A stretch of 51,167 nucleotides of DNA from DAOPZC01 sp035353175 (GTDB lineage: Bacteria > Verrucomicrobiota > Kiritimatiellia > RFP12 > UBA1067). The stretch lies in the NCBI GenBank assembly GCA_035353175.1, contig DAOPZC010000034.1, positions 1-51,167 on the forward strand. The letters run 5' to 3'. Numbering within the stretch: position 1 is the first letter of the stretch; each line of letters opens with the position of its first letter. The translations under genes were made by a program, and so were the position numbers. The notes under the pieces are model-generated. The model did not search any database, had not been told where the DNA came from, and worked only from the letters and a program-made list of their open reading frames with translations. Shown piece after piece: positions 36,395 through 44,918 of this stretch.

Positions 36395-37318
36395 TCACTG
36401 CACGTCCTGCATTTGAGCCGGCGGCGTTTCCGCCGGTGCCTCTTGCGGCAGTTCCGCCTGCTCTTGCGCGGCGACCGCCGCCTCTTCTGCGCGCCGCTGA
36501 CTTTCGCGTGCGGCCGCCTCGTTGGCGAGTTTCTCCATTCTTTCCAGCAGCGTCTTTTCGGCGGCCAATTGCTCCTGTGTCTTCTGGGTGGCACGCTCGC
36601 GCTGACGCTCGGCGTAAGAGCCGTCAGTCCCTTTTTCGGCGGCGGTTCTTCCGAGGAGGCTGTTCGCTTTTGGCAGCAGGCCCGCGGGCGGCTGGACGGT
36701 CAAGCCGGGCGTGGCGGCGGGCAGAGCGGCTCGCTCTGCCGCTGCGCCGCCCAGCGTCCGGCCAAGAAGCGGTTTGGCGGCGGCCGGGATGGCAGCCGGG
36801 ATGGCGGCCGCTGCTGTTCCGCCGGGTGCCGCGGCGGCAGGGGGGGGGTCGACCAGCCCTTGTCCCAGTTTCAGCGTGATGGGGACGCCTTCTTTTTCGA
36901 TGGTGGCGGTTTCCTCGTCGTAATCGGCGCTCACGACGACCCAGCCGCCGGCCGCTTCGCCGACGCGGAGATAATGGCTGACGGGCGGCGTGACGGACAG
37001 GTCGGTGAAGCCGATGGCGGTCGCCCCGTCGGGGGTCACGTTGACGGCCGACAGGTTCACCTTTTTGGCGATGGCCTGCTGCTCGGCTTTCACCTGCGCT
37101 TCATTCTTGAGCGCGGCGGGATCGACGGCGGCGGCGTTGAAATTGGCCGGCAATTCGCCGAACGGCATGCGGTCGAGGATCGGCTGGTAATGCGCGAAAG
37201 GCGGTGGCGCATAGGAGCCGGCTGCGTCGCCGGACGTCGAGCCGAGCGCGGCACCAGCGGCGCACAGCACCGCCGCGGGAAGGTGGCGGGCGAAAAAGAT
37301 CGGATAATCAACACACAT
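36395..37318 (-). CDS. Periplasmic protein with a GspC/PilP-like domain
   Basis: A protein of about 307 residues with an N-terminal hydrophobic segment. A middle region (about residues 75-165) has GFTDLSVTPPVSHYLRVGE, GWVVVSADYDEETATI and GVPITLKLGQG patterns. They resemble the homology region of GspC/PilP, which links the inner-membrane platform to the secretin. The rest is Ala/Pro-rich with two LLGRT motifs, then a long charged coiled-coil-like stretch (about 230-295) ending in a Glu/Pro/Gln tail. The start is uncertain: ATG 37318 has no clear Shine-Dalgarno site, while TTG 37360 follows GGAGG by four bases and ATG 37405 is also open. It may serve the secretion genes elsewhere in the window; assignment is by pattern only. 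Confidence 0.6.
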   Translation of the reverse strand: MCVDYPIFFARHLPAAVLCAAGAALGSTSGDAAGSYAPPPFAHYQPILDRMPFGELPANFNAAAVDPAALKNEAQVKAEQQAIAKKVNLSAVNVTPDGATAIGFTDLSVTPPVSHYLRVGEAAGGWVVVSADYDEETATIEKEGVPITLKLGQGLVDPPPAAAAPGGTAAAAIPAAIPAAAKPLLGRTLGGAAAERAALPAATPGLTVQPPAGLLPKANSLLGRTAAEKGTDGSYAERQRERATQKTQEQLAAEKTLLERMEKLANEAAARESQRRAEEAAVAAQEQAELPQEAPAETPPAQMQDVQ

Positions 37319-37381
37319 ACCATAACCATAACAAAACAGGGCGAGGCAAGGGAAGGGCAATATTCCTCCGCTTTTGCGGGC

Positions 37382-37411
37382 TTGTAAGGCGCGCCCTTTT
37401 TTCATTATTAT
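37382..37411 (+). promoter_or_regulatory. Sigma70-type promoter of hom
   Basis: TTGTAA (37382-37387), 18-base spacer, TATTAT (37406-37411), 44 bases before the hom start. The -10 matches consensus at five of six positions, and the region is locally AT-rich. Confidence 0.5.
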
Positions 37412-37455
37412 ATGTGATTCTCCTTTTGTCAGAGTATCAGGAAAGCAGGACGAAT

Positions 37456-38760
37456 ATGAAGCAGATCGGGGTAGGCCTTCTCGGATTCGGAACCGTGGGC
37501 GCGGGCGTCGCGGACGGCTTGCAGCGCAATCGCAAAGTGATGGCGCAGCGGCTGGGCGTGGACGTGGTGCTCAAAAAAATCGCGGACGTCGATATTACGA
37601 CCGACCGCGGCGTGGCCGTGGCTCCCGGGGTGCTGACGACGGATGCGATGGCGGTCATTCAGGATCCGGAGATCAAGATCATCGTGGAGCTGATCGGCGG
37701 CACGGGCGTGGCCAAGACCTTTGTGCTGGCGGCGCTGAACGCGGGCAAGGCGGTGGTCACGGCGAACAAGAAGCTGCTGGCCGAGTACGGCGAGGAAATC
37801 TTCGGGACGGCCGAGCGAAACGGCGTGGACATCTATTTCGGCGCAAGCGTGGGTGGCGGCATCCCGATCATCCGCGTGCTGCGCGAGGGGCTGGCGGGCA
37901 ACGAGATCCAGAGCATCCACGGCATCTTGAACGGCACCTGCAACTACATCCTGACGCGCATGGAGAACGAGGGGTTGCCCTTCGACAAGGTCTTGAAGGC
38001 GGCGCAGAAGGCCGGTTATGCCGAGGCCGATCCGGGGTTGGACATCGATGGTTTCGACACCGCGCACAAGGCGATCATCCTGGCCTCGCTGGCGTACGGC
38101 TTCCACGTGCCGATGAAGCAGGTGCTGGTCGAGGGTATCCGCAACCTGTCGGGCATGGACGTGAAGTTCGCCTCGGAGTTCGGCTACCGCATCAAGCTGC
38201 TGGCGGTGGTCAAGCGCGAGGGCGACGAAGTCGAAGTGCGGGTCCACCCGACGCTGGTGCCGCTGAACCACATGCTGGCCTCTGTGAACAACGTGTTCAA
38301 CGCGGCGATGGTGCGCGGCGATCTCAGCGGGGACACGCTGTATTACGGGCGGGGGGCCGGGCGCGAGCCGACCGCCAGCACGGTGATCGGCGATCTCGGC
38401 GACATCGCGCGCAACCTGATGGCCGGCAAGTCGCGCTACGGGCGCGGCGTGAACGTGGCGAACGAGGGCCACCTGCACGTGCGGGCGGCGGCCGACATCG
38501 TCAGCCGGTATTACGTGCGCCTGATGGTGCTCGACAAGGCCGGGTCGCTGGGCACGATCACGACGATCCTCGGCCGCCACGGCGTCAGCATTTTGGCGGC
38601 CACGCAGAAAGAGTCGCCGGTGGAGCTGGAGCATGCGGGCTATGTGCCGGTCGTGATCCTGACGCACCCGGCCAAGGGCTCGGAGATCGATGCGGCGCTG
38701 AGAGAAATCCGTGCGGCGGGCGTCCTGAACGAGGAGCCGATCAAGTTGCGGGTGATATGA
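37456..38760 (+). CDS. hom: Homoserine dehydrogenase
   Basis: The start at ATG 37456 is set by AGGA six bases upstream and gives MKQIGVGLLGFGTVG, 434 residues, the usual length. It has a Rossmann NAD(P)H-binding N-terminus (GFGTVGAGVADG), the VVTANKKLLAEYG catalytic region, HGILNGTCNYILTRM and a C-terminal ACT domain (LDKAGSLGTITTILGRHGVSI) that normally binds threonine for feedback control. It reduces aspartate semialdehyde to homoserine in the threonine/methionine branch. Aspartate kinase follows after 91 bases containing two hairpins. Confidence 0.97.
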   Translation: MKQIGVGLLGFGTVGAGVADGLQRNRKVMAQRLGVDVVLKKIADVDITTDRGVAVAPGVLTTDAMAVIQDPEIKIIVELIGGTGVAKTFVLAALNAGKAVVTANKKLLAEYGEEIFGTAERNGVDIYFGASVGGGIPIIRVLREGLAGNEIQSIHGILNGTCNYILTRMENEGLPFDKVLKAAQKAGYAEADPGLDIDGFDTAHKAIILASLAYGFHVPMKQVLVEGIRNLSGMDVKFASEFGYRIKLLAVVKREGDEVEVRVHPTLVPLNHMLASVNNVFNAAMVRGDLSGDTLYYGRGAGREPTASTVIGDLGDIARNLMAGKSRYGRGVNVANEGHLHVRAAADIVSRYYVRLMVLDKAGSLGTITTILGRHGVSILAATQKESPVELEHAGYVPVVILTHPAKGSEIDAALREIRAAGVLNEEPIKLRVI

Positions 38761-38777
38761 AGGCAGAGAGCGGTCGG

Positions 38778-38821
38778 GCGCGTTCTCCCGAACGCGCAGC
38801 GGACGGTCCCGGGTGCCGTCC
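38778..38821 (+). other. Two tandem hairpins between hom and lysC
   Basis: GCGCGTTC (38778-38785) pairs with GAACGCGC (38790-38797), loop TCCC; then GGACGG (38801-38806) pairs with CCGTCC (38816-38821). Neither has a T-run. They lie just before the strong lysC ribosome binding site and could tune the ratio of hom to lysC product or mark an mRNA processing site. Confidence 0.45.
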
Positions 38822-38851
38822 CGGTCGGAAAAACTTCCAAGGAGAGGCGTG

Positions 38852-40204
38852 ATGAAGGTTTGTAAATTCGGTGGTTCGTCGGTCGCCAACGCGGAGCAGG
38901 TGACCAAGATTGTGGACATTGTGCTGGCAGATCCGGAGCGGCAGATCGTGGTCGTTTCGGCGCCGGGAAAACGCGGCAAGACGGACTCGAAGGTGACGGA
39001 TCTGCTGATCGCGTGTGCGGAGCTGGCGCTGGCGGACAAGGATTACGAGGACGCGCTGGCGGCGATCGTGGAGCGGTATGCCGAGATCCAGCGCGACCTG
39101 CTGCTGCCGGCGGGGATCACGGCGGAGATCGAGAAAGACCTGCGGTTCCGGCTGGCGGGCGACCGGTCGCACCGCGGCATTTTCATGGACTGTCTGAAGG
39201 CGGCGGGCGAGGACAACAGCGCGAAGATCGTGGCCCAGGCCTTTCAGGCGCGCGGCGCCAAGGCCGTTTACCTGAATCCGCACGAGGCGGGAATGTACCT
39301 GACGAGCGATTACGGCAATGCGCAGCTGCTCGACGAATCGTACCAGTTTCTCGCCAAAACCTTGAAGGACCGCGAGGAGCTGGTGATTTTCCCGGGCTTT
39401 TTCGGCTACACCAAAGACGGCAAGGTGGCCACCTTCCCGCGCGGCGGCTCGGACATCACGGGGTCGATTCTGGCGGCGGCGGTGAAGGCCGACGTGTACG
39501 AGAACTTCACGGACGTGGACTCGGTGTATCCGGTGGACCCGCGGCTGGTGCCGGACGTGAAGACGGGCATCCCGGCGATGACCTACCGCGAAATGCGCGA
39601 GCTGTCGTACGCCGGCTTCGGCGTTTTCCACGACGAGGCGGTGATTCCGGCGGTGAAGGCGGGCGTGCCGATCAACGTGCGCAACACCAACCGGCCGCAG
39701 GAGCCGGGCACGATGATCGTGCAGTCGCGCCGGGTGCTGGCGGGCGGCGTGGTGGGCATCGCGAGCGACGACGGGTTCTGCAATATCTTTGTGGACAAAT
39801 ACATGATGAACCGCGAGATCGGGTTCGGCCGCCACCTGCTGCAGATCCTGGAGTGGGAGGGCGTCTCCTACGAGCACATGCCTTCCGGCATCGACAACGT
39901 CTCGGTGGTGATCCGCGACCGGCATTTCGACGCGGCGTGCGAGAAGCGCGTGATCGAGCGCATCAAGCGCGACCTGCACCCGGACGCGGTGCTGGTCGAG
40001 CGCGGCTACGCCTTGGTGATGGTGGTGGGCGAGGGCCTCTACTACACGGTGGGGATGGCCGCCAAGGCCACGAAGGCGCTGGCGGACGCGGGCGTGAACA
40101 TCGAGATGATGAACCAGGGGTCGTCCGAGATCAGCATGATGTTCGGGGTCAAGGCCGAGCAGCGCGCGAAGGCGGTACAGGCCCTCTACAAGGCTTTCTT
40201 CTAA
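38852..40204 (+). CDS. lysC: Aspartate kinase
   Basis: The start at ATG 38852 is preceded by AAGGAGAGG and gives MKVCKFGGSSVANAEQ, 450 residues. The KFGGSS nucleotide-binding motif, GFFGYTKDGKVATFPRGGSDIT region and two C-terminal ACT domains (about residues 305-450; GFGRHLLQILEWEGVSYEHMPSGIDNVS and MAAKATKALADAGVNIEMMNQGSSEI) identify a monofunctional aspartate kinase. Length matches the LysC class with a long catalytic domain rather than the 400-residue Bacillus/Corynebacterium type. It catalyses the first step of the aspartate family; control by lysine or threonine via ACT is likely but not decidable here. cimA follows after 4 bases. Confidence 0.97.
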   Translation: MKVCKFGGSSVANAEQVTKIVDIVLADPERQIVVVSAPGKRGKTDSKVTDLLIACAELALADKDYEDALAAIVERYAEIQRDLLLPAGITAEIEKDLRFRLAGDRSHRGIFMDCLKAAGEDNSAKIVAQAFQARGAKAVYLNPHEAGMYLTSDYGNAQLLDESYQFLAKTLKDREELVIFPGFFGYTKDGKVATFPRGGSDITGSILAAAVKADVYENFTDVDSVYPVDPRLVPDVKTGIPAMTYREMRELSYAGFGVFHDEAVIPAVKAGVPINVRNTNRPQEPGTMIVQSRRVLAGGVVGIASDDGFCNIFVDKYMMNREIGFGRHLLQILEWEGVSYEHMPSGIDNVSVVIRDRHFDAACEKRVIERIKRDLHPDAVLVERGYALVMVVGEGLYYTVGMAAKATKALADAGVNIEMMNQGSSEISMMFGVKAEQRAKAVQALYKAFF

Positions 40205-40208
40205 CCCC

Positions 40209-41825
40209 ATGAACCCGACGCCCACCAAAGTCTTTTTGTACGACACCACCTTGCGGGACGGCGCGCAGGGCGAGGGGATCTCCTTCTCGGATACGGCGAA
40301 GGTGCGGTTCGCGCATTTGCTGGACGACTTCGGCGTCGACTTCATCGAGGGCGGCTTCGCGGGCTCGAACCCGCGCGACCGGCGCTTTTTCGAAGACATC
40401 CGCAAGGAAAAGCTGGCGCACGCGCGCGTCGCGGCGTTCGGCAGCACGCGGCGCGTGGACGTGGACGCGCAGGGCGACCCGCAGCTCGCGGGCCTGCTGG
40501 CGGCGGAGACCGAGTGGGTGACGATCTACGGAAAGTCGTGGCTGCTGCATGTGCGGGACGTGCTGCGCACGACCGGCGACAACAACGTGCAGATGATCGC
40601 CGACACCGTCGGGTTCCTGCGGTCGGCGGGGCGCCGGGTCTTTTTCGACGCGGAGCACTTCTTTGACGGATACAAGGACGATGCGGCGTACGCGCTGCGC
40701 GCGCTGGGCGCGGCGGTGCGCGAAGGCGCCGCGGGCGTGGTGCTGTGCGACACGAACGGCGGCAGCCTGCCGCACGAGGTGTTTGAGATCACGCGGGCGG
40801 TGTGCGCGGCCTTCACCGGCGTCCAGGTCGGCATCCACACGCACAACGACAGCGGGCTCGCGGTGGCGTGCGCGCTGGAGGGCGTGCGCGCCGGGGCGCG
40901 CCAGGTGCAGGGCTGCATCAACGGGTATGGCGAGCGCACGGGCAACGCCAACCTCGTGAGCATCGTGCCGGCTCTGGAGCTGAAGATGGGGTTCGAGGCG
41001 GTGGGGCCCGGGCGCCTGAAGAAATTGTGCGGGGTCGCGCTGGTCACCGACGACCTGGCGAACCAGCGCGCGGACCCGCGGCAGCCGTATGTGGGGCGTT
41101 CGGCCTTCAGCCACAAGGCGGGGGCGCACGTGAACGCCGTCCAGAAGAACCCCCACACGTTCGAACACATCGATCCCGCGGCGGTCGGCAACCAGCGGCA
41201 CGTGCTGGTCTCCGAGCTTTCAGGAGCGGCGAACGTCATGATGAAGGCGGCCGAGCTGGGCACGGACCTCGGCGGCCTCGACAAGGGACGGGCGCGGGCG
41301 GTCCTGGACGAGGTCAAGCGTCGCGAGAACAAGGGCTATTCTTACGAGTCGGCGGACGGCTCGTTCAAGATCCTGCTGCAGAAGGTGCTCAACCGGCATA
41401 CGCCGTTCTTCGAACTGGAGGGGTTCCGGGTGATCGTGGAGAAGCGCGGCAGCGACGAGCCGTGCCTCGCGGAAGCGACGGTCAAGGTGAAGGTCAACGG
41501 CGTGACGGAACTCACGGCGGGCGAGGGGCGCGGGCCGGTGGACGCGCTCAACGCGGCTCTGAGGAAGGCCCTGACGCGCTTCTACCCCGAGATCGCGCAC
41601 ATCGCGCTGACCGACTACCGGGTGCGCATTCTGGATCCGCAGGAGGCGACGCGCGCGCTAACGCGCGTGCTCATCGAGTCGGGCGACGGCGTGCGCCAAT
41701 GGGGCACGGTGGGCGTTTCGGAAAACATCATCGAGGCCTCGTGGCAGGCCCTTCTGGACAGCATCGAGTACAAGCTGTACGAGGACCGCATCGCGGATCA
41801 GAGCTCGGCGGCGGGCCAGCAGTAG
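40209..41825 (+). CDS. cimA: (R)-citramalate synthase
   Basis: A 538-residue enzyme of the isopropylmalate/citramalate synthase family: TIM-barrel HMGL-like domain with the signature YDTTLRDGAQGEGISFS (10-26), metal-binding GIHTHNDSGLAVA and GYGERTGNANL, and a C-terminal LeuA-dimer regulatory domain. The GQGEGI-type N-terminus and long linker match the Geobacter/Leptospira-type CimA. The enzyme joins pyruvate and acetyl-CoA, opening a threonine-independent route to isoleucine. Placement in an operon with hom and lysC suggests coordinated control of branched-chain and aspartate-family amino acids. Its 3' end overlaps the convergent PAP2-like gene by 28 bases. Confidence 0.94.
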   Translation: MNPTPTKVFLYDTTLRDGAQGEGISFSDTAKVRFAHLLDDFGVDFIEGGFAGSNPRDRRFFEDIRKEKLAHARVAAFGSTRRVDVDAQGDPQLAGLLAAETEWVTIYGKSWLLHVRDVLRTTGDNNVQMIADTVGFLRSAGRRVFFDAEHFFDGYKDDAAYALRALGAAVREGAAGVVLCDTNGGSLPHEVFEITRAVCAAFTGVQVGIHTHNDSGLAVACALEGVRAGARQVQGCINGYGERTGNANLVSIVPALELKMGFEAVGPGRLKKLCGVALVTDDLANQRADPRQPYVGRSAFSHKAGAHVNAVQKNPHTFEHIDPAAVGNQRHVLVSELSGAANVMMKAAELGTDLGGLDKGRARAVLDEVKRRENKGYSYESADGSFKILLQKVLNRHTPFFELEGFRVIVEKRGSDEPCLAEATVKVKVNGVTELTAGEGRGPVDALNAALRKALTRFYPEIAHIALTDYRVRILDPQEATRALTRVLIESGDGVRQWGTVGVSENIIEASWQALLDSIEYKLYEDRIADQSSAAGQQ

Positions 41826-42274
41826 ACCACCGCCACGGCGACGGCGATGCCGACAGCCATGCCGGCGAACACCTCTTTGCGCGTGTGGCCGAGCAATTCC
41901 TTGAGATGGGTGTGGCGCAGCTTGTGCTGCTTGAAGAGCTCCTGGATCATCAGGTTCAAGACCTTGGCCTGGTGGCCGGCGGCGCGCCGGACGCTGGCCG
42001 CGTCGAACATGGTGATGGCGGCGAAGCCGGCGGCGAGCATCGTGATGGGCGCGCCGAACCCCTCGGTCAGGCCGAGGGCGGTGCAGAGTCCGCAGACCAT
42101 GGCGGAGTGGGCGCTGGGCATGCCGCCCGTGCTGAGCAGGTAGCGGAAATCGATCTGGCCCGTCTTGATGAAGCCGGTCGTCATTTTGATCACCTGGGCG
42201 ATGGTCCAGCCGGTAAACGAGGACCAGAACCAAGGGGTCGTGAAGAAATTGAGCGGGTTGGTGTCGGCAATCAT
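41798..42274 (-). CDS. Divergent PAP2-family membrane protein (DUF212)
   Basis: A 158-residue protein with about four hydrophobic segments and the GGMPSAHSA motif (50-58), the phosphatase-core signature of the divergent PAP2/DUF212 family. A second motif (FDAASVRRAAGHQA) and the ELLGHTRKEVFAGMAVG segment are typical for these proteins. Family members are presumed inner-membrane lipid phosphatases; no precise substrate is established. It overlaps the end of cimA tail-to-tail and is transcribed away from the pilus-like cluster. Confidence 0.92.
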   Translation of the reverse strand: MIADTNPLNFFTTPWFWSSFTGWTIAQVIKMTTGFIKTGQIDFRYLLSTGGMPSAHSAMVCGLCTALGLTEGFGAPITMLAAGFAAITMFDAASVRRAAGHQAKVLNLMIQELFKQHKLRHTHLKELLGHTRKEVFAGMAVGIAVAVAVVYCWPAAEL

Positions 42275-42306
42275 GGTGCGGAGTCACTCTCCCTTTTTGG
42301 AATTAA

Positions 42307-42336
42307 ATTATGGCACGCGGTGGAACGGCATGGCAA
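42307..42336 (-). promoter_or_regulatory. Sigma70-type promoter of the PAP2-like gene
   Basis: On the minus strand TTGCCA (42336-42331), an 18-base spacer and CATAAT (42312-42307), each matching consensus at five of six positions, 33 bases from the start codon. Confidence 0.6.
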
Positions 42337-42428
42337 AGGATTTCTGCGATAAAAACGCTGAAAAGCGGGGTTTCCGGCCATCGGGAACGCATTTCGGACA
42401 GAAAGGGAGAAGTTTTTGCGTTTCTGTA

Positions 42429-42457
42429 TTGCAATCTTAGCCACGCGGGATTAAATT
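42429..42457 (+). promoter_or_regulatory. Sigma70-type promoter of the pilus-like cluster
   Basis: TTGCAA (42429-42434), 17-base spacer, TAAATT (42452-42457), 68 bases before the first gene of the cluster. The rest of 42275-42525 (251 bases) holds the divergent PAP2 promoter; I see no RNA gene in it. Confidence 0.55.
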
Positions 42458-42525
42458 GTGTGCGCTAAATGGTAAAAGGTGTCGGGACAGCTGGCTCCCG
42501 GTTCCGCGGCATGGAGAACGTCGAA

Positions 42526-43224
42526 ATGAAAAAATTGCAGATCGCGCGTCAGGATGTCTGGGTGTGCATGGCAGTAACTCTTTTGATGGTGGCGGGCCCG
42601 GGCATGGCGCAGACGAGCCGGCTGGGGCAACGCACGGCGGGACCCGCGGGTGGCGCGGCGCGCGCCGCCGGAAACAGCGAGAAGGCCGAGACCGTCAAGA
42701 TTTCGCGGATGCCGCCGCCCGGCAAGACGTCGATGGTGCGGACGCCCGAATTCAACTACAACGTGCAGAACACGATGCCCCGCGTGACCCGGAAACCCCG
42801 CGAATGGGCGCTGTTCGAGGTCAAATACGAGACGTCGGCAAAATGGATGGACGAGCTCAAGTTTGATTACCATGTCATGACCAAGGGCAAGAACGAAGAA
42901 GGCAAGGAAGCCTATTCGTATTATACGACGTCGATCCGATATGTGGACATTCCCAAGGGTGACCACATGAGCAGCGTGGCGATCCCTCCGAGCCTGGCGG
43001 AGCGGTATGGCGAGCCGGTGGCGGTGGCCCTGGAGATCACGGGCAAGGACGGCACGGTTTTGGCGAGCGAGTCTCCGGTGGGCGGCATGGCGCTTCCGAA
43101 AGAATGGTGGAAGGACAGCAAAGTTCTGGACAATCCGAATGTGACGCGCCGTACCGGCATGATCGAACGTTCAAAGACCCCGTTCGCGTTAGTTAACCCG
43201 GACGATTACGAGGTGGTGCAATAG
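42526..43224 (+). CDS. Amuc_1102-like pilus-cluster protein
   Basis: The ATG at 42526 is preceded by GGAG (42513-42516) and gives 232 residues with a signal peptide ending PGMAQ. Upstream in-frame ATGs at 42469 and 42511 lack comparable sites. The mature protein has a basic, Pro-rich stretch (ISRMPPPGKTSMVRTPEFNY) and a beta-sandwich-like body with REWALFEVKYET and DYHVMTKG. This is compatible with the immunoglobulin-like fold reported for Akkermansia Amuc_1102. Identification rests on gene order more than sequence motifs: it is followed by PilM, a 1100-like, a 1099-like and a secretin gene exactly as in the Akkermansia cluster (which reads 1102 to 1098). It probably sits in the periplasm. 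The PilM GTG start overlaps its stop by one base. Confidence 0.72.
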   Translation: MKKLQIARQDVWVCMAVTLLMVAGPGMAQTSRLGQRTAGPAGGAARAAGNSEKAETVKISRMPPPGKTSMVRTPEFNYNVQNTMPRVTRKPREWALFEVKYETSAKWMDELKFDYHVMTKGKNEEGKEAYSYYTTSIRYVDIPKGDHMSSVAIPPSLAERYGEPVAVALEITGKDGTVLASESPVGGMALPKEWWKDSKVLDNPNVTRRTGMIERSKTPFALVNPDDYEVVQ

Positions 43225-44918
43225 TGTTCTCCTCTGACCGTATCCTTGCGCTCAATGTCGGCGCGAGCAAAATTGTTTTAGCCGAGTTCATCGTCAGAAG
43301 CGGACGTCCGCCGGAGTTGACCAACTACGGGATGTCCGAACTGGGGGTTGATCCCGAGAACGACACGGGCGTGGGGTCGCATCTGGTCGCCTCGCTCCGC
43401 GAAATCATGAAGGCGCGCGGCATCCGCCCGGCGCCGATGATGCTGTCGCTTTCCGGTCAGATGGTGTTCCCGCGCTTCGTGCGCCTGCCCGCCGTCAGCG
43501 AGGACAAGCTGCTGCAGATGGTGCAGTACGAGGTCGAGCAGAACGTCCCGTTCCCGATGGACGAGATCGTGTGGAACCACCAGTTCATCGGCGACGCGTC
43601 GTCGGGCGAGCAGAGCGCGATGATCGTGGCGGCCAAGATCGAGAATGTGCGCGAGATCACGGACCGCGTGGTCGAGATGGGGCTGGAGCCGGAGATCGTG
43701 GATGTGGCGCCCATGGCCCTCTACAACTGCCTGCGCTACAACTACGCCGATTTGAGCGGTTGCACGGTGGTGCTGGACATCGGCGCCCGCTCGACGAATC
43801 TCATTTTCGTGGAAGACGACAAGATCTACAACCGCTGCATTCCGGTGGCCGGCAACGCGATCACGCAGGAACTCGCCAAGAGTTTCCAGATCCCCTACGC
43901 CGAAGCCGAGGCGCTGAAGCGGCAGCAGGCTTTCGTGTCGCTGGGCGGCGTCTATGCGACCGAGGATGAGACCGCCGAGCGCATCTCGAAGATTGTGCGC
44001 AACGTGGTGACGCGCCTGCACGCGGAAATCAGCCGGTCGGTGAATTTCTACCGCAGCCAGCAGGGCGGCAACGCGCCGGTCAGGATGTTCCTGACGGGCG
44101 GCTCCTCGGTGCTGCCGCATTTGGACACGTTCTTCCGTGAAAAGCTGCAGGTCGAGGTCGCCTACCTCAATCCGTTCGCGAACATCGGGCTGAGCAACCG
44201 CATCAATCGGGAGCGGGTGGGCGGCGACGCGTTCGTCTTGTCGGAGTGCGTGGGTTTGGCGCTGCGGCGTTCGCTGGCGTGTCCGGTTGAGATCAACCTG
44301 ATGCCGCCCGAGATCGTGAAGCGCAAGTCGTTCAAGAAGCGCATCCCGTTCTTCGGCCTGGCGGCGGCGGGTGTCCTGATGTGTCTGGGCATTTGGGCCA
44401 TGTACGAAAAGCAGATGGCCAAGCTGTACGAATTCCAGGGCGAGCAGGTCTCCGCCAAGCTGGCGTCGCTCAAAAGCAAGCAGAGTCACCTGTCCAAAGC
44501 CGAGAAATCGAAAGAATCCGTCCAGCTCAAGGCGGACGCCGTGCGCGACGTGATCCTGCAGCGGACCGCCTGGCTCAAGCGGGTGGATGCGATCCGGAAG
44601 AGCCTCTTCGAGGGCATGTGGCTGACCGAGATGACGCCGGTCAAAGACGGCAACGGCGACGTGACGGGCGTGCGGATCGTGGGCCGCGGCTGGGTCGACA
44701 AGCTAAAGCAGGTGGAGGAGAAGGCCAAAGTGTCTGGCCGGAACGCGACGGCGGTGGAAGAGCTGCGGGATCGCCTGAAAACCCAGTCAGTGTTCGGCAA
44801 AGAGCCTCAGGACGTCAAGATCGTTGGCGTGAAGGACGTTGAGGCCTACATGATAGAGTTCACAATCGAGGCGGCGCTGGCTTCGGCTTCCGTCCCCAAG
44901 GATGCGACTGCACGATGA
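43224..44918 (+). CDS. pilM: PilM-PilN fusion (Amuc_1101-like)
   Basis: A 564-residue protein. Residues 1-350 are a PilM-type actin-like ATPase: LNVGASKIVLAEF at the start, QYEVEQNVPFPMDEIVWNH, VVLDIGARSTNLIFVEDDK near residue 181, and FLTGGSSVLPHLDTFF. The segment EINLMPPEIVKRK near residue 355 is the N-terminal motif by which PilN binds PilM. It is followed by one membrane helix (about 372-390) and a periplasmic coiled-coil plus small domain, as in PilN. PilM and PilN are separate proteins in classical type IV pili; here they are one chain. It recruits the assembly complex at the inner membrane. GTG start, coupled to the previous gene; the next start overlaps by four bases (ATGA). Confidence 0.9.
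   Translation: MFSSDRILALNVGASKIVLAEFIVRSGRPPELTNYGMSELGVDPENDTGVGSHLVASLREIMKARGIRPAPMMLSLSGQMVFPRFVRLPAVSEDKLLQMVQYEVEQNVPFPMDEIVWNHQFIGDASSGEQSAMIVAAKIENVREITDRVVEMGLEPEIVDVAPMALYNCLRYNYADLSGCTVVLDIGARSTNLIFVEDDKIYNRCIPVAGNAITQELAKSFQIPYAEAEALKRQQAFVSLGGVYATEDETAERISKIVRNVVTRLHAEISRSVNFYRSQQGGNAPVRMFLTGGSSVLPHLDTFFREKLQVEVAYLNPFANIGLSNRINRERVGGDAFVLSECVGLALRRSLACPVEINLMPPEIVKRKSFKKRIPFFGLAAAGVLMCLGIWAMYEKQMAKLYEFQGEQVSAKLASLKSKQSHLSKAEKSKESVQLKADAVRDVILQRTAWLKRVDAIRKSLFEGMWLTEMTPVKDGNGDVTGVRIVGRGWVDKLKQVEEKAKVSGRNATAVEELRDRLKTQSVFGKEPQDVKIVGVKDVEAYMIEFTIEAALASASVPKDATAR

Noticed and set aside
37319..38851. Lysine riboswitch or threonine attenuator near hom/lysC
   Set aside because: No leader peptide rich in Thr/Ile and no long conserved aptamer-like leader; only short hairpins are visible.
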